The notes: a model not told the origin generated them from the letters alone. A DNA stretch of 46,368 nt from Symbiodinium natans (GCA_905221605.1 CAJNDS010000972.1:1-46368); one strand, 5' to 3'. Positions 26,391 to 36,357 are shown, counted from the first letter of the stretch. Made by a program: numbers and translations.

Positions 26391-29300
26391 CTTAGACACG
26401 AAACACAAAGACCTTAACCCTAGAGTCGTACCAAAGACCCAGAGTCGTACCAAAAAGTTCAGCCCTTAACCCTAAAAATCTCAAGGCCCAAGCACCAAAA
26501 CCAGAAGCCCTTAAACTTAAAGTCTTAAGCTCAAGCACCCACACCATGAAGCCCTTAAGCCTGAGATCAAAAGATTGAAGCACCAAAACAAAAGGAGCCA
26601 GTTAGCCTGAAAGATGTTGAGATCACCAATATCTTCAGCTCTTCAAGCCCGAAGCCCAAGGCCCAAACAACGAAACCCTGAGCCCTTACTCTTAAAATAT
26701 TCAGGCCTAAGCACCAAAGGCCTAGACCCTTAACCCTAAGATCTTAAGGTATAGACAACCGAACCCTAAGCCCTTAACACTACAATCGTAAGAATTAGTG
26801 ACTTAAATACCAAAACCCTAAGCCCTTAGCTCGAAATCTTAAGCCCTAAGCCCTTCAGCTCGAAATCTTGAGGCTTAGACACGAAACACAAAGACCGTAA
26901 CCCTAGAGTCCTACCAAAGACCCAGAGTCGTACCAAAAAGTTCAGCCCTTAACCCTAAAAATCTCAAGGCCTAAACACCAAAACCAGAAGCCCTTAAACT
27001 TAAAATCTTAAGCTCAAGCACCCACACCATGAAGCCCTTAAGCCTGAAATCTTAAACTGAAACATCAAAACAACAGGAGGCACCCAACTCATTAGGCCCT
27101 GAGCCCTAAAACCTTGAATAGGGCCCAAACTCCAAAGCCCTAATACCCTATCCCTAAAACTATAGGAATTCAACACCATATTCCTAAGCCCCAAAGCCCA
27201 AAACCTTCAGATCTAAACACCAAAATCTTAAGCTGCGAACCCGAAAATCTTCAGATCGAACACCAATTCCCTAAGCTTACACCCCCCTCTGATCTAGAAC
27301 TAAAAGAACTTAAATACCAAACCACGAACCCTTAACCCGAAAAATGTTAAGATTAGAACACCAATATCAAAATCTTAAGAGCTAAACACCAAAATCTTAA
27401 GCTGTGAACCCGAAAGTCTTAAGGCCCAGCACCAAGATCCCTAAGCTCGCATCTCTCTGTGATCTAAAAGGCCTACACACCAAGACCCAAGCCCTGAGCC
27501 CTAAAGTAAAAGAACTAAAAGAACTTAGGCACCACACCACGAATCCTTAACCCGAAATATCTTGAGAATAGAACACCAAGATCTTCAGCTCGTCAAGCCC
27601 GAAGCCCAAGGCCTAAACGACGAAACCCTGAGCCCCCTTACTCTTAACATATTCAGGCCTAAGCACCAAAAGCCAAGACCCTTAACCCGAAGATCTTAAG
27701 ATATAGACACCCGAGCCCTAAGCTCTTAACCCTACAATCGTAAGAACTAACGACTTAAATACCAAAAGCCTAAGCCCTGAGCTCGAAATAATAAGGGTTA
27801 AGCACGAAACACAAAGACTTTAAACCAGAGTCGTACCAAAAAGTTCAGCCCTGAGCCCTAAAAATCTCAAGGCCTAAACACCAAAACCAGAAGCCCTTAA
27901 ACTTAAAGTCTTAAGCTCAAGCACCCACACCATGAAGCCCTTAAGCCTGAAATCAAAAGATTGAAGCACCAAAACAAAAGAGGCCACATAACCTGAAAGA
28001 TGTTGAGACCACCAATATCTTCAGCTCTTCAAACCCGAAGCCCAAGGCCTAAACAACGAAGCCCTGAGCCCTTACTCTTAAAATATTCAGGCCTAAGCAC
28101 CAAAGGCCTAGACCCTTAACCCTAAGATCTTAAGGTATAGACAACCGAACCCTAAGCCCTTAACACTACAAACGTAAGAATGAGTGACTTAAATACCAAA
28201 ACCCTAGAGCCCTTAGCTCGAAATCTTAAGCCCTAAGCCCTTAAGCTCGAGATCTTGAGGCTTAGACACGAAACACAAAGACCTTAACCCTAGAGTCGTA
28301 CCAAAGACCCAGAGTCGTACCAAAAAGTTCAGCCCTTAACCCTAAAAATCTCAAGGCCCAAGCACCAAAACCAGAAGCCCTTAAACTTAAAGTCTTAAGC
28401 TCAAGCACCTACACCGTGAAGCCCTTAAGCTTGAAATCAAAATATTGAAGCACCAAAACCAGTTAACCTGAAAGATGTTAAGATCACCAATATCTTCAGC
28501 TCGTCAAGCCTGAAGCCCAAGGCCTAAACGACGAAACCCTGAGTCCCCTTTCTCTTAACATATTCAGGCCTAAGCACCAAAAGCCAAGACCCTTAACCCG
28601 AAGTTCTTAAGATATAGACACCCGAGCCCTAAGCTCTTAACCCTACAATCGTAAGAACTAACGACTTAAATACCAAAAGCCTAAGCCCTGAGCTCGAAAT
28701 GATAAGGGTTAAACACGAAACACAAAGACTTTAACCCAGAGTCGTACCAAAAAGTTCAGCCCTGAGCCCTAAAACTCTTAAGACCTAAGCACCAAAACCA
28801 GAAGCCCTTAAACTTAAAGTCTTAAGCTCAAGCACCCACACCATGAAGCCCTTAAGCTTGAAATCAAAAGATTGAAGCACCAAAACAAAAGAGGCCACTT
28901 AACCTGAAAGATGTTGAGACCACCAATATCTTCAGCTCTTCAAGCCCGAAGCCCAAGGCCCAAACAACGAAACCCTGAGCCCTTACTCTTAAAATATTCA
29001 GGTCTAAGCACCAAAGGCCTACACCCTTAATCCTAAGATTTTAAAATATAGACAACCGAATCCTAAACCCTTAACACTACAATCGTAAGAATTAGTGACT
29101 TAAATACCAAAACCCTAAGCCCTTAGCTCGAAATCTTAAGCCCTAAGCCCTTAAGCTCGAAATCTTAAGGCTTAGACACGAAACACAAAGACTTTAACCC
29201 TAGAGTCGTACCAAAGGCTTTAGCCCTTAACCCTAAAAATCTCAAGACCTAAACACCAAAACCAGAAGCCCTTAAACTGAAAATCTTAAGCTCAAGCACC

Positions 29301-29922
29301 CACACCATGAAGCCCTTAAGCCTGAAATCTTAAGACTGAAACATCAAAACAACAGGAGGCACCCAACTCATTAGGCCCTGAGCCCTAAAACCTTGAATAG
29401 GACCCAAACTCTAAAGCCCTAATACCCTATCCCTAAAACTATAGGAATTCAACACCATATTCCTAAGCCCCAAAGCCCAAAACCTTCAGGTCTAAACACC
29501 AAAATCTTAAGCTGCGAGCCCGAAAATCTTCAGATCGAACACCAATTCCCTAAGCTTACACCCCCCTCTGATCTAGAACTAAAAGAACTTAAACACCAAA
29601 CCACGAACCCTTAACCCGAAAAATGTTAAGATTAGAACACCAATATCAAAATCTTAAGATCTAAACGCCAAAATCTTAAGCTGTGAACCCGAAAGTCTTA
29701 AGGCCCAGCACCAAGATCCCTAAGCTCGCATCTCCCTGTGATCTAAAAGGCCTACACACTAAGACCCAAACCCTGAGCCCTAAAGTAAAAGAACTAAAAG
29801 AACTTAGGCACCACACCACGAATCCTTAACCCGAAATATCTTGAGAACACCAAGATCTTCAGCTCGTCAAGCCCGAAGCCCAAGGCCTAAACGACGAAAC
29901 CCTGAGCCCCCTTACTCTTAAC
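21729..29922. repeat. Two tandem 4.14-kb higher-order units
   Basis: From markers 21729 and 25872 the spacing series 433, 484, 953, 433, 478, 433 repeats, an offset of 4143 bp. The second copy is cut at 29922, just short of its expected end near 30015. The single-site variants of the first copy at 22646 and 23599 are missing from the second (26790, 27742). The two copies have therefore diverged or been converted since duplication. Confidence 0.88.
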
Positions 29923-30560
29923 AAAACCCAAACCCTAAACCCGAAACTCCAACCCTAAATCCTAAACCCTAAACCCTAAACCCCTAAGCCCTAAACCCTA
30001 AACCCCTAAACCCAAAAACCCCAAACCCTAAACCCTAAACCTTGAACCCTAAAACCCGAAACCTCTTAAACCCTGAACCCCCTGAGCCCTAAACCCCCTA
30101 AACCCAAACCCTAAACCCCTAAACCCTAAACCCTAAACCCCTAAACCTTAAACCATAACCCTGAACCCTTAGCCCTAAACCCTAAACCCTAAAAACCCTA
30201 AAACCCTAAAACCCTAAAACCCTAAAACCCTAAAACCCTAAAACCCTAAAACCCTAAAACCCTAAAACCCTAAAACCCTAAAACCCTAAACCCGGAACCC
30301 TAAACCCTAAAACCCTAAACCCTTAAAACCCAAATCCTAAACCCAAAATTCCAACCCTAAATCCTAAACCCGAAACCCTAAACCCCTAAACCCTAAACCT
30401 AAACCCCTAAACCCTAAAACCTAAACCCTAAACCCTGAAGCCCTAAACCCTAAACCCTAAACCTTAAACCCTAAAACCCGAAACCTCTTAAACCCTAACC
30501 CCCTAAGCCCTAAACCCCCTAAACCCAACCCCCTAAACCATAAACCCCCTAAACCCTAAA
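29923..30560 (-). repeat. Degenerate CCCTAAA block
   Basis: Dense but irregular copies of CCCTAAA with expansions (CCCCTAAA, CCCTAAAA) and substitutions (CCCGAAA, CCCTGAA). The + strand is C-rich, so telomere polarity is opposite to every TTTAGGG array in the window. The left edge truncates the 26-kb satellite. Confidence 0.92.
30196..30291 (-). repeat. Homogeneous CCCTAAAA 8-mer run
   Basis: Twelve CCCTAAAA units at exact 8-bp spacing lie inside the degenerate 7-mer block. Read on the minus strand they are TTTTAGGG, the telomere unit known from Chlamydomonas. Here it is more likely a local slippage expansion of a variant than a true telomere. Confidence 0.93.
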
Positions 30561-31098
30561 CCCCAAACCCCAAACCCTAAGCCCCAAATTCCAAACCCTA
30601 AACCCTGAACCCTAAACATCCTGAATTCAAAGCCCCAACCTAAACCCAAAATCCCCAAGCCTAAACCCAAAACCCCAACCCTAAAACCAAAATCCAAATC
30701 TAAGTAGAAAACTTTAAGTTCTAAACCTAAACCCAAAATCACAACCCTGAGCTCAAAACCCAAAGCCTAAACCCAAAACCCCAAGCCCAAACCCAAAACC
30801 CCGAACCTAAACCCGAAAGCCAAAGCCTAAACCCAAAACCCCAAATCTAAACCCCAAATTCCAAGCCACAGCCCAAAACCTCAAGCTCAAACCCAAAAGC
30901 CCGAACCGAAACCCGAAACCCCAAACCTAAACCCAAAACCCCAGCCCTAAACCTAAAACCCTAAACCTAAACCTAGAATCCTAACCCTGAACCCAAAACC
31001 CCAAGCCTAAACCCAAAACCCCAAACCTAAATCCAAAACCCCAAGCCTAAACCCAAAACTTCAAGCCTCAACCTCAACCCAAAACCCCAACCCTAAAC
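30561..31098 (-). repeat. Degenerate ~20-bp CCTAAACCCAAAACCCCAA repeat
   Basis: Words such as GCCTAAACCCAAAACCCC recur about every 20-22 bp with many substitutions. On the minus strand these are runs of GGGG and GGG separated by T-rich spacers, so G-quadruplex formation is possible. A minus-strand open frame at 30533-30763 is low-complexity repeat translation and not a gene. Confidence 0.85.
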
Positions 31099-31099
31099 C

Positions 31100-32968
31100 C
31101 AACAACAAGACAGAAAACCAAAAAAAAATGAGCCATGCACCAAGAGTGTCTTCAGACACTTTGACAGGAAACCAAAACAAAATGAACCAGAGACTGTCTT
31201 ACACTGAAAGGGTGTCTAAAGATCACTTTGACAGAAAACCAAAAAAAAACCAGAGGATGTCTTGCACCGAAAGGGTGTCTTGAGAGCACTTGTACCAAAA
31301 AAAACAAACCAGAAGTGTCTTACAGCGAAAGGTGTCTTAAGACCACTGACAGGAACCACAACTTACACCGAAAGGGTGTCCTCAGACCACTTTGACAGGA
31401 AACTAACAAAAAAATGAACCAGGGTGTCTTACACCGAAAGGGTGTCTTAAGACCCACTTTGACAGGAAAGCAAAAAAAATGAACAGAGATAGAGTGTCTA
31501 ACACCGAAAAGGGTGTCTTAAGACCACTTTGACAGGAAACCAAAAAAATGAAGCAGAGGGTGTCTTACACCGAAAGGGTGTCTTCAGACCACTTTGACAG
31601 GAATGACAGAAAGAGAGTGACTTGCACCATCTTAAGACTACTTTGACAGAAAAACCAAAAAAATGAACCAGAGGGTGTCTTGCACCCAAAGGGTGTCTTA
31701 AGACAGTTTGGCACTCAAGACACCCTTTTAGTGCAAGACACCCTCTGGTTCATTTTTTTACTCTTTCGGTGCAAGACACCCTCTGGTTCATTTTTTTTTG
31801 GGTTTCCTGTTAAAGCTTCATTTTTTTTTGGGTTTCCTGTCAAAGTGGTCTCAAGACACTCTTTTGGTGCAAGCCACCCTCTAGTTTATTTTTTTTTGGG
31901 TTTTCTGTCAAAGTGGTCTTAAGACAGTCTTTTGGTGCAAAGACAACTCTCTGGTCTCTTTTGGCGCAAGACCCTCTGGTTCATTTTTTTTTAGGCTTTT
32001 CTGTTAGTTCATTTTTTTTTAGTTTTCTGTCAAGGTGTTTTGAGACACCCTTTTGGTGCAAGACAGTTTCTGGTCCTGTCAAAGTGCCCTTTCGGTGCAA
32101 TACAACTCTTTGTTTTTTTGAGTTTTCTGTCTCAGACACCCTTTCCGTGCAAGACACCCTCTGGTTCATTTTTTTGGGTTTTCTGTCAAAGTGGTCTTAA
32201 GAACACTCTTTTGGTAAAAGTCACCCCTGGTTCATTTCCTTGTAAGACAACCCTAGATTATTATTTTTTTGATTTTCTGTCAAAGTGGTCGACACTCTTT
32301 TGGTGCAAGACACTTAGTTCATTTGTTTATTTTTTGGGTTTCCTGTCAAAGTGGTCTCGACACTCTTTTGGTGCAAGACACCTCCAGTTTTTTTTTTGTG
32401 TTTCCTGTCAAGGTGGTCTTGAAATACCTTTTGTGCAAACAACCCTCTAGTTCATTTTTTTAAGTTTTCTGTTCAGGTGTGTTTTAAGACAAGGGTGAAA
32501 GTGGTCTTAAGACATTCTTTTGGTGCAAGACACCCCAGGTTCATTTTTTTTTTGGGTTTCCTGTTAAAGTGGTTTCAAGACACCCTTTTGGTGCAAGACA
32601 CCCTCTAGTTCATTTTTTTGGTTTTCTGTCAAGTGGGGTCTTGACTCTTTTGGTGCAAGTCACCCTCTGGTTCATTTTTGAGTTTTCTGTCAAAAAGACA
32701 CCTTTTAGTGCAAGACACCCTCTGGTTATTTTTTTGGGGTTTTCTGTCCAAGTGGTCTTAAGACACCCTTTGGTTTGTTTTAGGTTTTTCTGGAAAAGTG
32801 GTTTTAAGACACCCTTTAGGTGCAAGTCACCCTCTGTTCATTCTTTTGGGTTTTCTGTTGAGTATTCTGATTGAGACGCCCTTTCGGTGCAAGACACCTT
32901 CTGGTTCATTTTTTTTGGGTTTTCTGTAAAGTGGTCTTGAGACACCCTTTTTAGTGCAAGACACCCTT
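31100..32968. repeat. ~65-bp AAGACACC repeat array with orientation switch
   Basis: The left half (31100-31700) repeats a ~65-bp unit containing GGGTGTCTTAAGACC, CACTTTGACAGGAAACC, a poly-A tract, ATGAACCAGAGGGTGTC and TTACACCGAAA. The right half (31716-32968) is the same unit reverse-complemented (GGTGCAAGACACCCTCTGG, TTCATTTTTTT, TTTCTGTCAAAGTGGTC). Many units carry the 10-bp palindrome GTCTTAAGAC. Unit length varies because of indels in the A/T tracts. Open frames in it shift from unit to unit and are not coding. The right end joins telomeric array 3 at TTGAGGG. Confidence 0.92.
31640..31775. repeat. Palindrome centre of the 65-bp array
   Basis: AGGGTGTCTTGCACCC..GGGTGTCTTA ending at 31700 is mirrored after a 15-bp loop (31701-31715) by CAAGACACCC..GTGCAAGACACCCT from 31716. 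The match continues outward through CCAGAGGGTGTC / GACACCCTCTGG and the A/T tract, giving arms of at least 50 bp with a few mismatches. This is where the array changes orientation. Confidence 0.88.
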
Positions 32969-32970
32969 GA

Positions 32971-33089
32971 GGGTTTAGGGTTTAGGGTTTAGGGTTTAGG
33001 GTTTAGGGTTTAGGGTTTAGGGTTTAGGGTTTAGGGTTTAGGGTTTAGGGTTTAGGGTTTAGGGTTTAGGGTTTAGGGTTTAGGGTTTA
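32971..33089 (+). repeat. Telomeric TTTAGGG array 3
   Basis: About 17 perfect TTTAGGG copies between the 65-bp array and a junction motif. The left edge reads TTGAGGGTTTAGGG, the same edge as arrays 4 and 6. The right edge is TTTATTGTATAGGG. Confidence 0.97.
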
Positions 33090-33110
33090 TTGTATAGGGT
33101 TTGGGTCCCA
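33086..33110 (+). other. Right-border junction motif J2 (degenerate copy)
   Basis: TTTATTGTATAGGGTTTGGG followed by TCCCA. It shares TTGTATAGGGTTTGGGTCCC with the copy at 36317 but lacks the ATAGAAA half. It follows the last telomere unit directly. Confidence 0.75.
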
Positions 33111-33114
33111 ATAA

Positions 33115-33187
33115 CGTTTTGAGCGAAAGTTTTGAGCGAAACGTTTTGAGCGAAAGTTTTGAGCGAAAGTTTTGAGCGAAACGTTTC
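33115..33187 (+). repeat. 13/14-bp GTTTTGAGCGAAA(C) repeat
   Basis: Five tandem units alternate between 13 bp (GTTTTGAGCGAAA) and 14 bp (with a terminal C). Where the C is present, CGTTT and AAACG can pair. Its function is unknown. Confidence 0.92.
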
Positions 33188-33212
33188 TTTTTTAGATATT
33201 AGGTTTTAGGGT

Positions 33213-33293
33213 CGGCGTGGGGGGGGGGGGGCGGGGGGGGGGGGGCGGCTTTTTGGAACTAATTTTTCATTTTCGGGAGGGGGGGGCGGGCCC
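33213..33293 (+). repeat. Poly-G tracts
   Basis: Two runs of 13 G separated by one C (33219-33231 and 33233-33245), then, after a 30-bp AT-rich gap, a second G-rich stretch at 33275-33289 with a run of eight or more G. This can form G-quadruplex, and it is also where sequencing length errors are most likely. Confidence 0.85.
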
Positions 33294-34757
33294 AGAGCTC
33301 AAAATTAGCTCCCAGAGCTCAAAATTAGCTCCCCTGTGAAATTAGCTGCCAAAGCTCAAAATTAATTCCCGGAGCTCAAAATTAACTCCCGGAGCTCAAA
33401 ATTGGCTCCCGGAGCTCAAAATTAGTTCCCAAAGCTCAAAATTAGCTCAAAATTAGGTCCCAGAGCTCAAAATTAACTCCCGGAGCTCAAAATTAGCTCT
33501 TTGGAGCTCCAAATTAGCTCCTGGAGCTCCAAATTAGCTCCGGAGCTCTCAAAGCTCAATTAGATCCCGGAGCTCAAAATTAGCTCCCGAAGCTCAAAAT
33601 TAAGTCCCAGAGCTCAAAATTAGCTCGCGGAGCTCAAAATTAGCTCCCAGAGCCCAAAATTAATTCCCGAACCTCAAAATTAACTCCCGGAACTCGAATT
33701 TTGAGCTCCGGGAGCTAATTTTGAGCTGCGGAAGCTAATTTTGAAGTCTGGGAGTTAATTTTGAACTGCGGGAGCTAATTTTGAGCTCCGGGAGCTAATT
33801 TCGAGCTTTGGGAGGTAATTTTGAGCTTTGGGAGCTAATTTTGAGCTCCGGGAGCTGATTTTTAAGCTCCGGGAGCTAATTTTGAGCTCTGGAGGCTACT
33901 TTTGAGCTCTAGGAGCTAATTTTGAGCTCCGCAAGTTAATTTTGAGCTCCGCGAGCTAATTTTGAGCTCCGGGAGCTCTTGGAGCTCAAAATTAGCTCAA
34001 ATTAGCTCCCAGAGCTCAAAATTAGCTCCCGGAGCTACAAATTAGCTCTCCAAGCTCAAAATTGGCTCTCAACGCTGAAAATTAGGTCCCGGAGCTCAAA
34101 TTAGCTCCCAAAGCTCAAAATTAGCTCCCGGAGCTCAAAATTAGCTCCCGGAGCTCAAAATTAACTCGCGGAGCTCAAAATTGATTCCCGTAACTCAAAA
34201 TTAAATCCCAAAGCTCCAAATTATCTCCCAGAGCTCAAAAATATGTTCCGGAGCTCAAAATTAGCTCCCGGGGCTCAAAATTAGCTCCCGGAGCTCAAAA
34301 TTAACTCCCAGAGCTCAAAATTAGCTCCCGGAGCTTAAAATTAGCTCCCAAAGCTCAAAATTAGCTCCCAAAGCTCAAAATTAGCTCCCGCAGCTCAATA
34401 TTAGCTCCTGGAGCTCAAAATTAGCTTCCAAAGCTCAAAATTAGCCCCCGGAGCTGAAAATTAGCTCCCGGAGCTCAACATTAGCTCCCGGAGCTCAAAA
34501 TTAGCTCCCGGAGCTAAAAAACTAACTCCCGGAGCTCAAAATTAGCTCCAAATTAACTCCCAAAGCTCCAAAATTAGCTCCCGAACTTCAAAAATTAATT
34601 CCCGGAGCTCAAAATTAGCTCCCGGAGCTCAAAATTAGCTCCCAGAATGCAAAATTAATTCCCAGAAGCAAAAATTAGCTCCTTCAAAGTTCTCCCAAGG
34701 CTCAGAATTAGCTCTCAAAGCTCGAAATTAGCTCCCAGTGCTGAAAAGAGCTCCCAG
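33294..34757. repeat. 20-bp AGCTCCCGGAGCTCAAAATT array
   Basis: About 70 units of 20 bp. Each contains the palindrome GAGCTC and usually CTCCCGGAG, so adjacent units can fold on themselves. Most units have ATTAGCTCCC orientation. The block at about 33695-33985 is reversed (TTTTGAGCTCCGGGAGCTAA). Substitutions concentrate in the CCGG core (CCAA, CCAG, CTGG), and the AATT spacer is conserved. Confidence 0.95.
33695..33985 (-). repeat. Inverted block within the 20-bp array
   Basis: About 14 units in reverse orientation. The left switch lies at GGAACTCGAATTTTGAGCTC and the right switch at CGGGAGCTCTTGGAGCTC. Because the unit is nearly palindromic, either switch could arise by hairpin-mediated inversion. 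Confidence 0.9.
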
Positions 34758-34883
34758 GTTTAAGGAAATTTGAATATCCGTGGCCAGGCAAAAAGGAGTT
34801 TAAGTAAATTGAGCATCCGAGCAGACAAAGGAGGTTTAAGTAAACTGCGTAGCCGTGACTAGGCAAAAGGAATTTAGGGCTCA
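34758..34883. repeat. Three diverged ~40-bp units
   Basis: GTTTAAG.AAATT followed by a CCG-containing core and AGGCAAAAGGA recurs three times between the 20-bp array and junction motif J1. Nothing else is recognisable here. Confidence 0.7.
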
Positions 34884-34944
34884 GACAAATAACTTGGGAA
34901 ATTCATAATGATAACACATACAATTTCTATTTATTTTGTCTTGA
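34884..34944 (+). other. Left-border junction module J1, copy a
   Basis: A ~61-bp sequence that starts GACAAATAACTTGGGAAATTC and ends TTATTTTGTCTTGA directly before telomeric array 4. It is repeated almost unchanged before array 6. It contains ATACAATTTCTAT (34918-34930), the exact reverse complement of the core of right-border motif J2. Confidence 0.92.
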
Positions 34945-35083
34945 GGGTTTAGGGTTTAGGGTTTAGGGTTTAGGGTTTAGGGTTCAGGGTTTAGGGTTTT
35001 GGGGTTTAGGGTTTAGGGTTTAGGGTTTAGGGTTTAGGGTTTAGGGTTTAGGGTTTAGGGTTTAGGGTTTAGGGTTTAGGGTT
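34945..35083 (+). repeat. Telomeric TTTAGGG array 4
   Basis: About 20 units, with variants GGGTTCAGGG and GGGTTTTGGGG near 34981-35003. The left edge is module J1 and the right edge is module J3. Confidence 0.97.
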
Positions 35084-35315
35084 CAGCATCTCAAGTCCGA
35101 GCATTCACTAGTCGAGCAGCTTGTCAAGGGCTGGAATAAAACCCCACCCACCCAAGAAACCCATAACATTGAGAAAATACAAAGTCCACTCAATACATTC
35201 CCAGTAGGCTTAAAGCTCAAGGTCCAATTGGCCGAAAAACCAAAATCTAATTCTCAAACCGGGGAGGGTGGGGTGGGGGGTGCATTTGGGGTGGTTTTGG
35301 AGGCAAACTTTCCCT
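35084..35315 (+). repeat. Junction module J3, copy a
   Basis: Begins CAGCATCTCAAGTCC right after the telomeric array, runs through AAGAAACCCATAACATTGAG and CAGTAGGCTTA, and ends TTTTGGAGGCAAACTTTCCC. The copy at 45318 shares this order and most bases, including the telomeric array on its left and the 53-bp array on its right. A ~45-bp GGGGTGGG-rich insert (about 35258-35295) is absent from copy b. No coding potential is seen. Confidence 0.9.
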
Positions 35316-36073
35316 AGGGCCCCCCCCTGGGGGAAAACAACCGTTTGGTCACGAAGGGGGTCAGGGTTTAGGGCCCCCCCGGGGGGAAAAAAACCATTTG
35401 GTCACGAAGGGGGTCAGGGTTTAGGGCCTTCCCGGGGGGAAAAAAACCATTTGGTCACGAAGGGGGTCAGGGTTTAGGGCCCCCCCGGGTGGAAAAAAAC
35501 AATTTGGTCACCAAGGGGGTCAGGGTTTAGGGCCCCCCCGGGTGGAAAAAAACCATTTGGTCACGAAGGGGGTCAGGGTTTAGGGCCCCCCCCGGGTGGA
35601 AAAAAACCATTTGCCGACGAAGGGGGTCAGGGTTTAGGGCCCCCCCCGGGTGGAAAAAAACCATTTGCCGACGAAGGGGGTCAGGGTTTAGGGCCCCCCC
35701 CGGGTGGAAAAAAACCATTTGGTCACGAAGGGGGTCAGGGTTTAGGGCCCCCCCGGGTGGAAAAAAACAATTTGGTCACGAAGGGGGTCAGGGTTTAGGG
35801 CCCCCCCGGGTGGAAAAAAACCATTTGGTCACGAAGGGGGTCAGGGTTTAGGGCCCCTCCCGGGTGGAAAAAAACCATTTGGTCACGAAGGGGGTCAGGG
35901 TTTAGGGCCCCCCCGGGTGGAAAAAAACAATTTGGTCACGAAGGGGGTCAGGGTTTACGGCCCCCCCGGGTGGAAAAAAACCATTTGGTCACGAAGGGGG
36001 TCAGGGTTTAGGGCCCCCCCGGGTGGAAAAAAACCATTTGGTCACGAAGGGGGTCAGGGTTTAGGGCCCCCCC
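35316..36073 (+). repeat. 53-bp repeat array 1
   Basis: Fourteen units of 53-54 bp: GGGCCCCCCCGGGTGG, seven A, then CCATTTGGTCACGAAGGGGG and TCAGGGTTTA. Each unit ends in a built-in telomere-like TCAGGGTTTAGGG. Two adjacent units (near 35612 and 35666) read GCCGACG in place of GGTCACG. The first unit is divergent. The last unit is cut within CCCGGG and continues directly as telomeric array 5. Confidence 0.95.
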
Positions 36074-36316
36074 GGGTTTAGGGTTTAGGGTTTAGGGTTT
36101 AGGGTTTAGGGTTTAGGGTTTAGGGTTTAGGGTTTAGGGTTTAGGGTTTAGGGTTTAGGGTTTAGGGTTTAGGGTTTATGGTTAGGGTTTAGGGTTTAGG
36201 GTTTAGGGTTTAGGGTTTAGGGTTTAGGGTTTAGGGTTTAGGGTTTAGGGTTTAGGGTTTAGGGTTTAGGGTTTAGGGTTTAGGGTTTAGGGTTTAGGGT
36301 TTAGGGTTTAGGGTTT
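36074..36316 (+). repeat. Telomeric TTTAGGG array 5
   Basis: About 34 units with one variant (TTTATGGTTAGGG near 36175-36187). It is fused on the left to the CCCGGG of a 53-bp unit, so the shared GGG serves as the joint. On the right it passes into junction motif J2. Confidence 0.97.
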
Positions 36317-36345
36317 ATAGAAATTGTATAGGGTTTGGGTCCCAA
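36314..36345 (+). other. Right-border junction motif J2, copy b
   Basis: Contains ATAGAAATTGTAT (36317-36329), followed by AGGGTTTGGGTCCC. It lies directly after array 5 and just before the hairpin cluster. The core is the reverse complement of the core in J1. Confidence 0.9.
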
Positions 36346-36357
36346 AAACTCCTTTGG

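Larger units (their letters stand above)
3496..29922. repeat. 26-kb higher-order satellite built from ~44-bp monomers
   Basis: The whole interval is one tandem-repeat family. Most monomers start with CACCAAA-like sequence, have a telomere-like centre (CCCTTAACCC or CCCTAAGCCC) and end near ATCTTAAG plus CTAAA. Counted examples are 43, 43, 44 and 45 bp long. Diagnostic monomers GTAAGAATTAGTGACT (type A, 21 sites) and GTAAGAACTAACGACT (type B, 20 sites) show spacings of mostly 433-434, 476-484, 890-894, 929-936 and 948-953 bp, close to whole numbers of ~44-bp monomers. About 17 blocks also carry a module marked by CAACTCATTAGGCCCTGAG. The array ends abruptly at 29922 in CCCTAAA-like DNA. Scattered minus-strand open frames of about 64 codons are products of the repeat. 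A centromeric or subtelomeric satellite is plausible; I see no sign of coding. Confidence 0.95.

Noticed and set aside
8542-26586. 64-codon frames repeated at 8542, 22248 and 26392
   Set aside because: They are identical only because the satellite is duplicated. They consist of translated 44-bp monomers and have no gene-like context.
31498-32874. Several short open frames on both strands of the 65-bp array
   Set aside because: They are short, overlapping, Phe/Lys-rich from poly-T/poly-A, and broken by indels from unit to unit.
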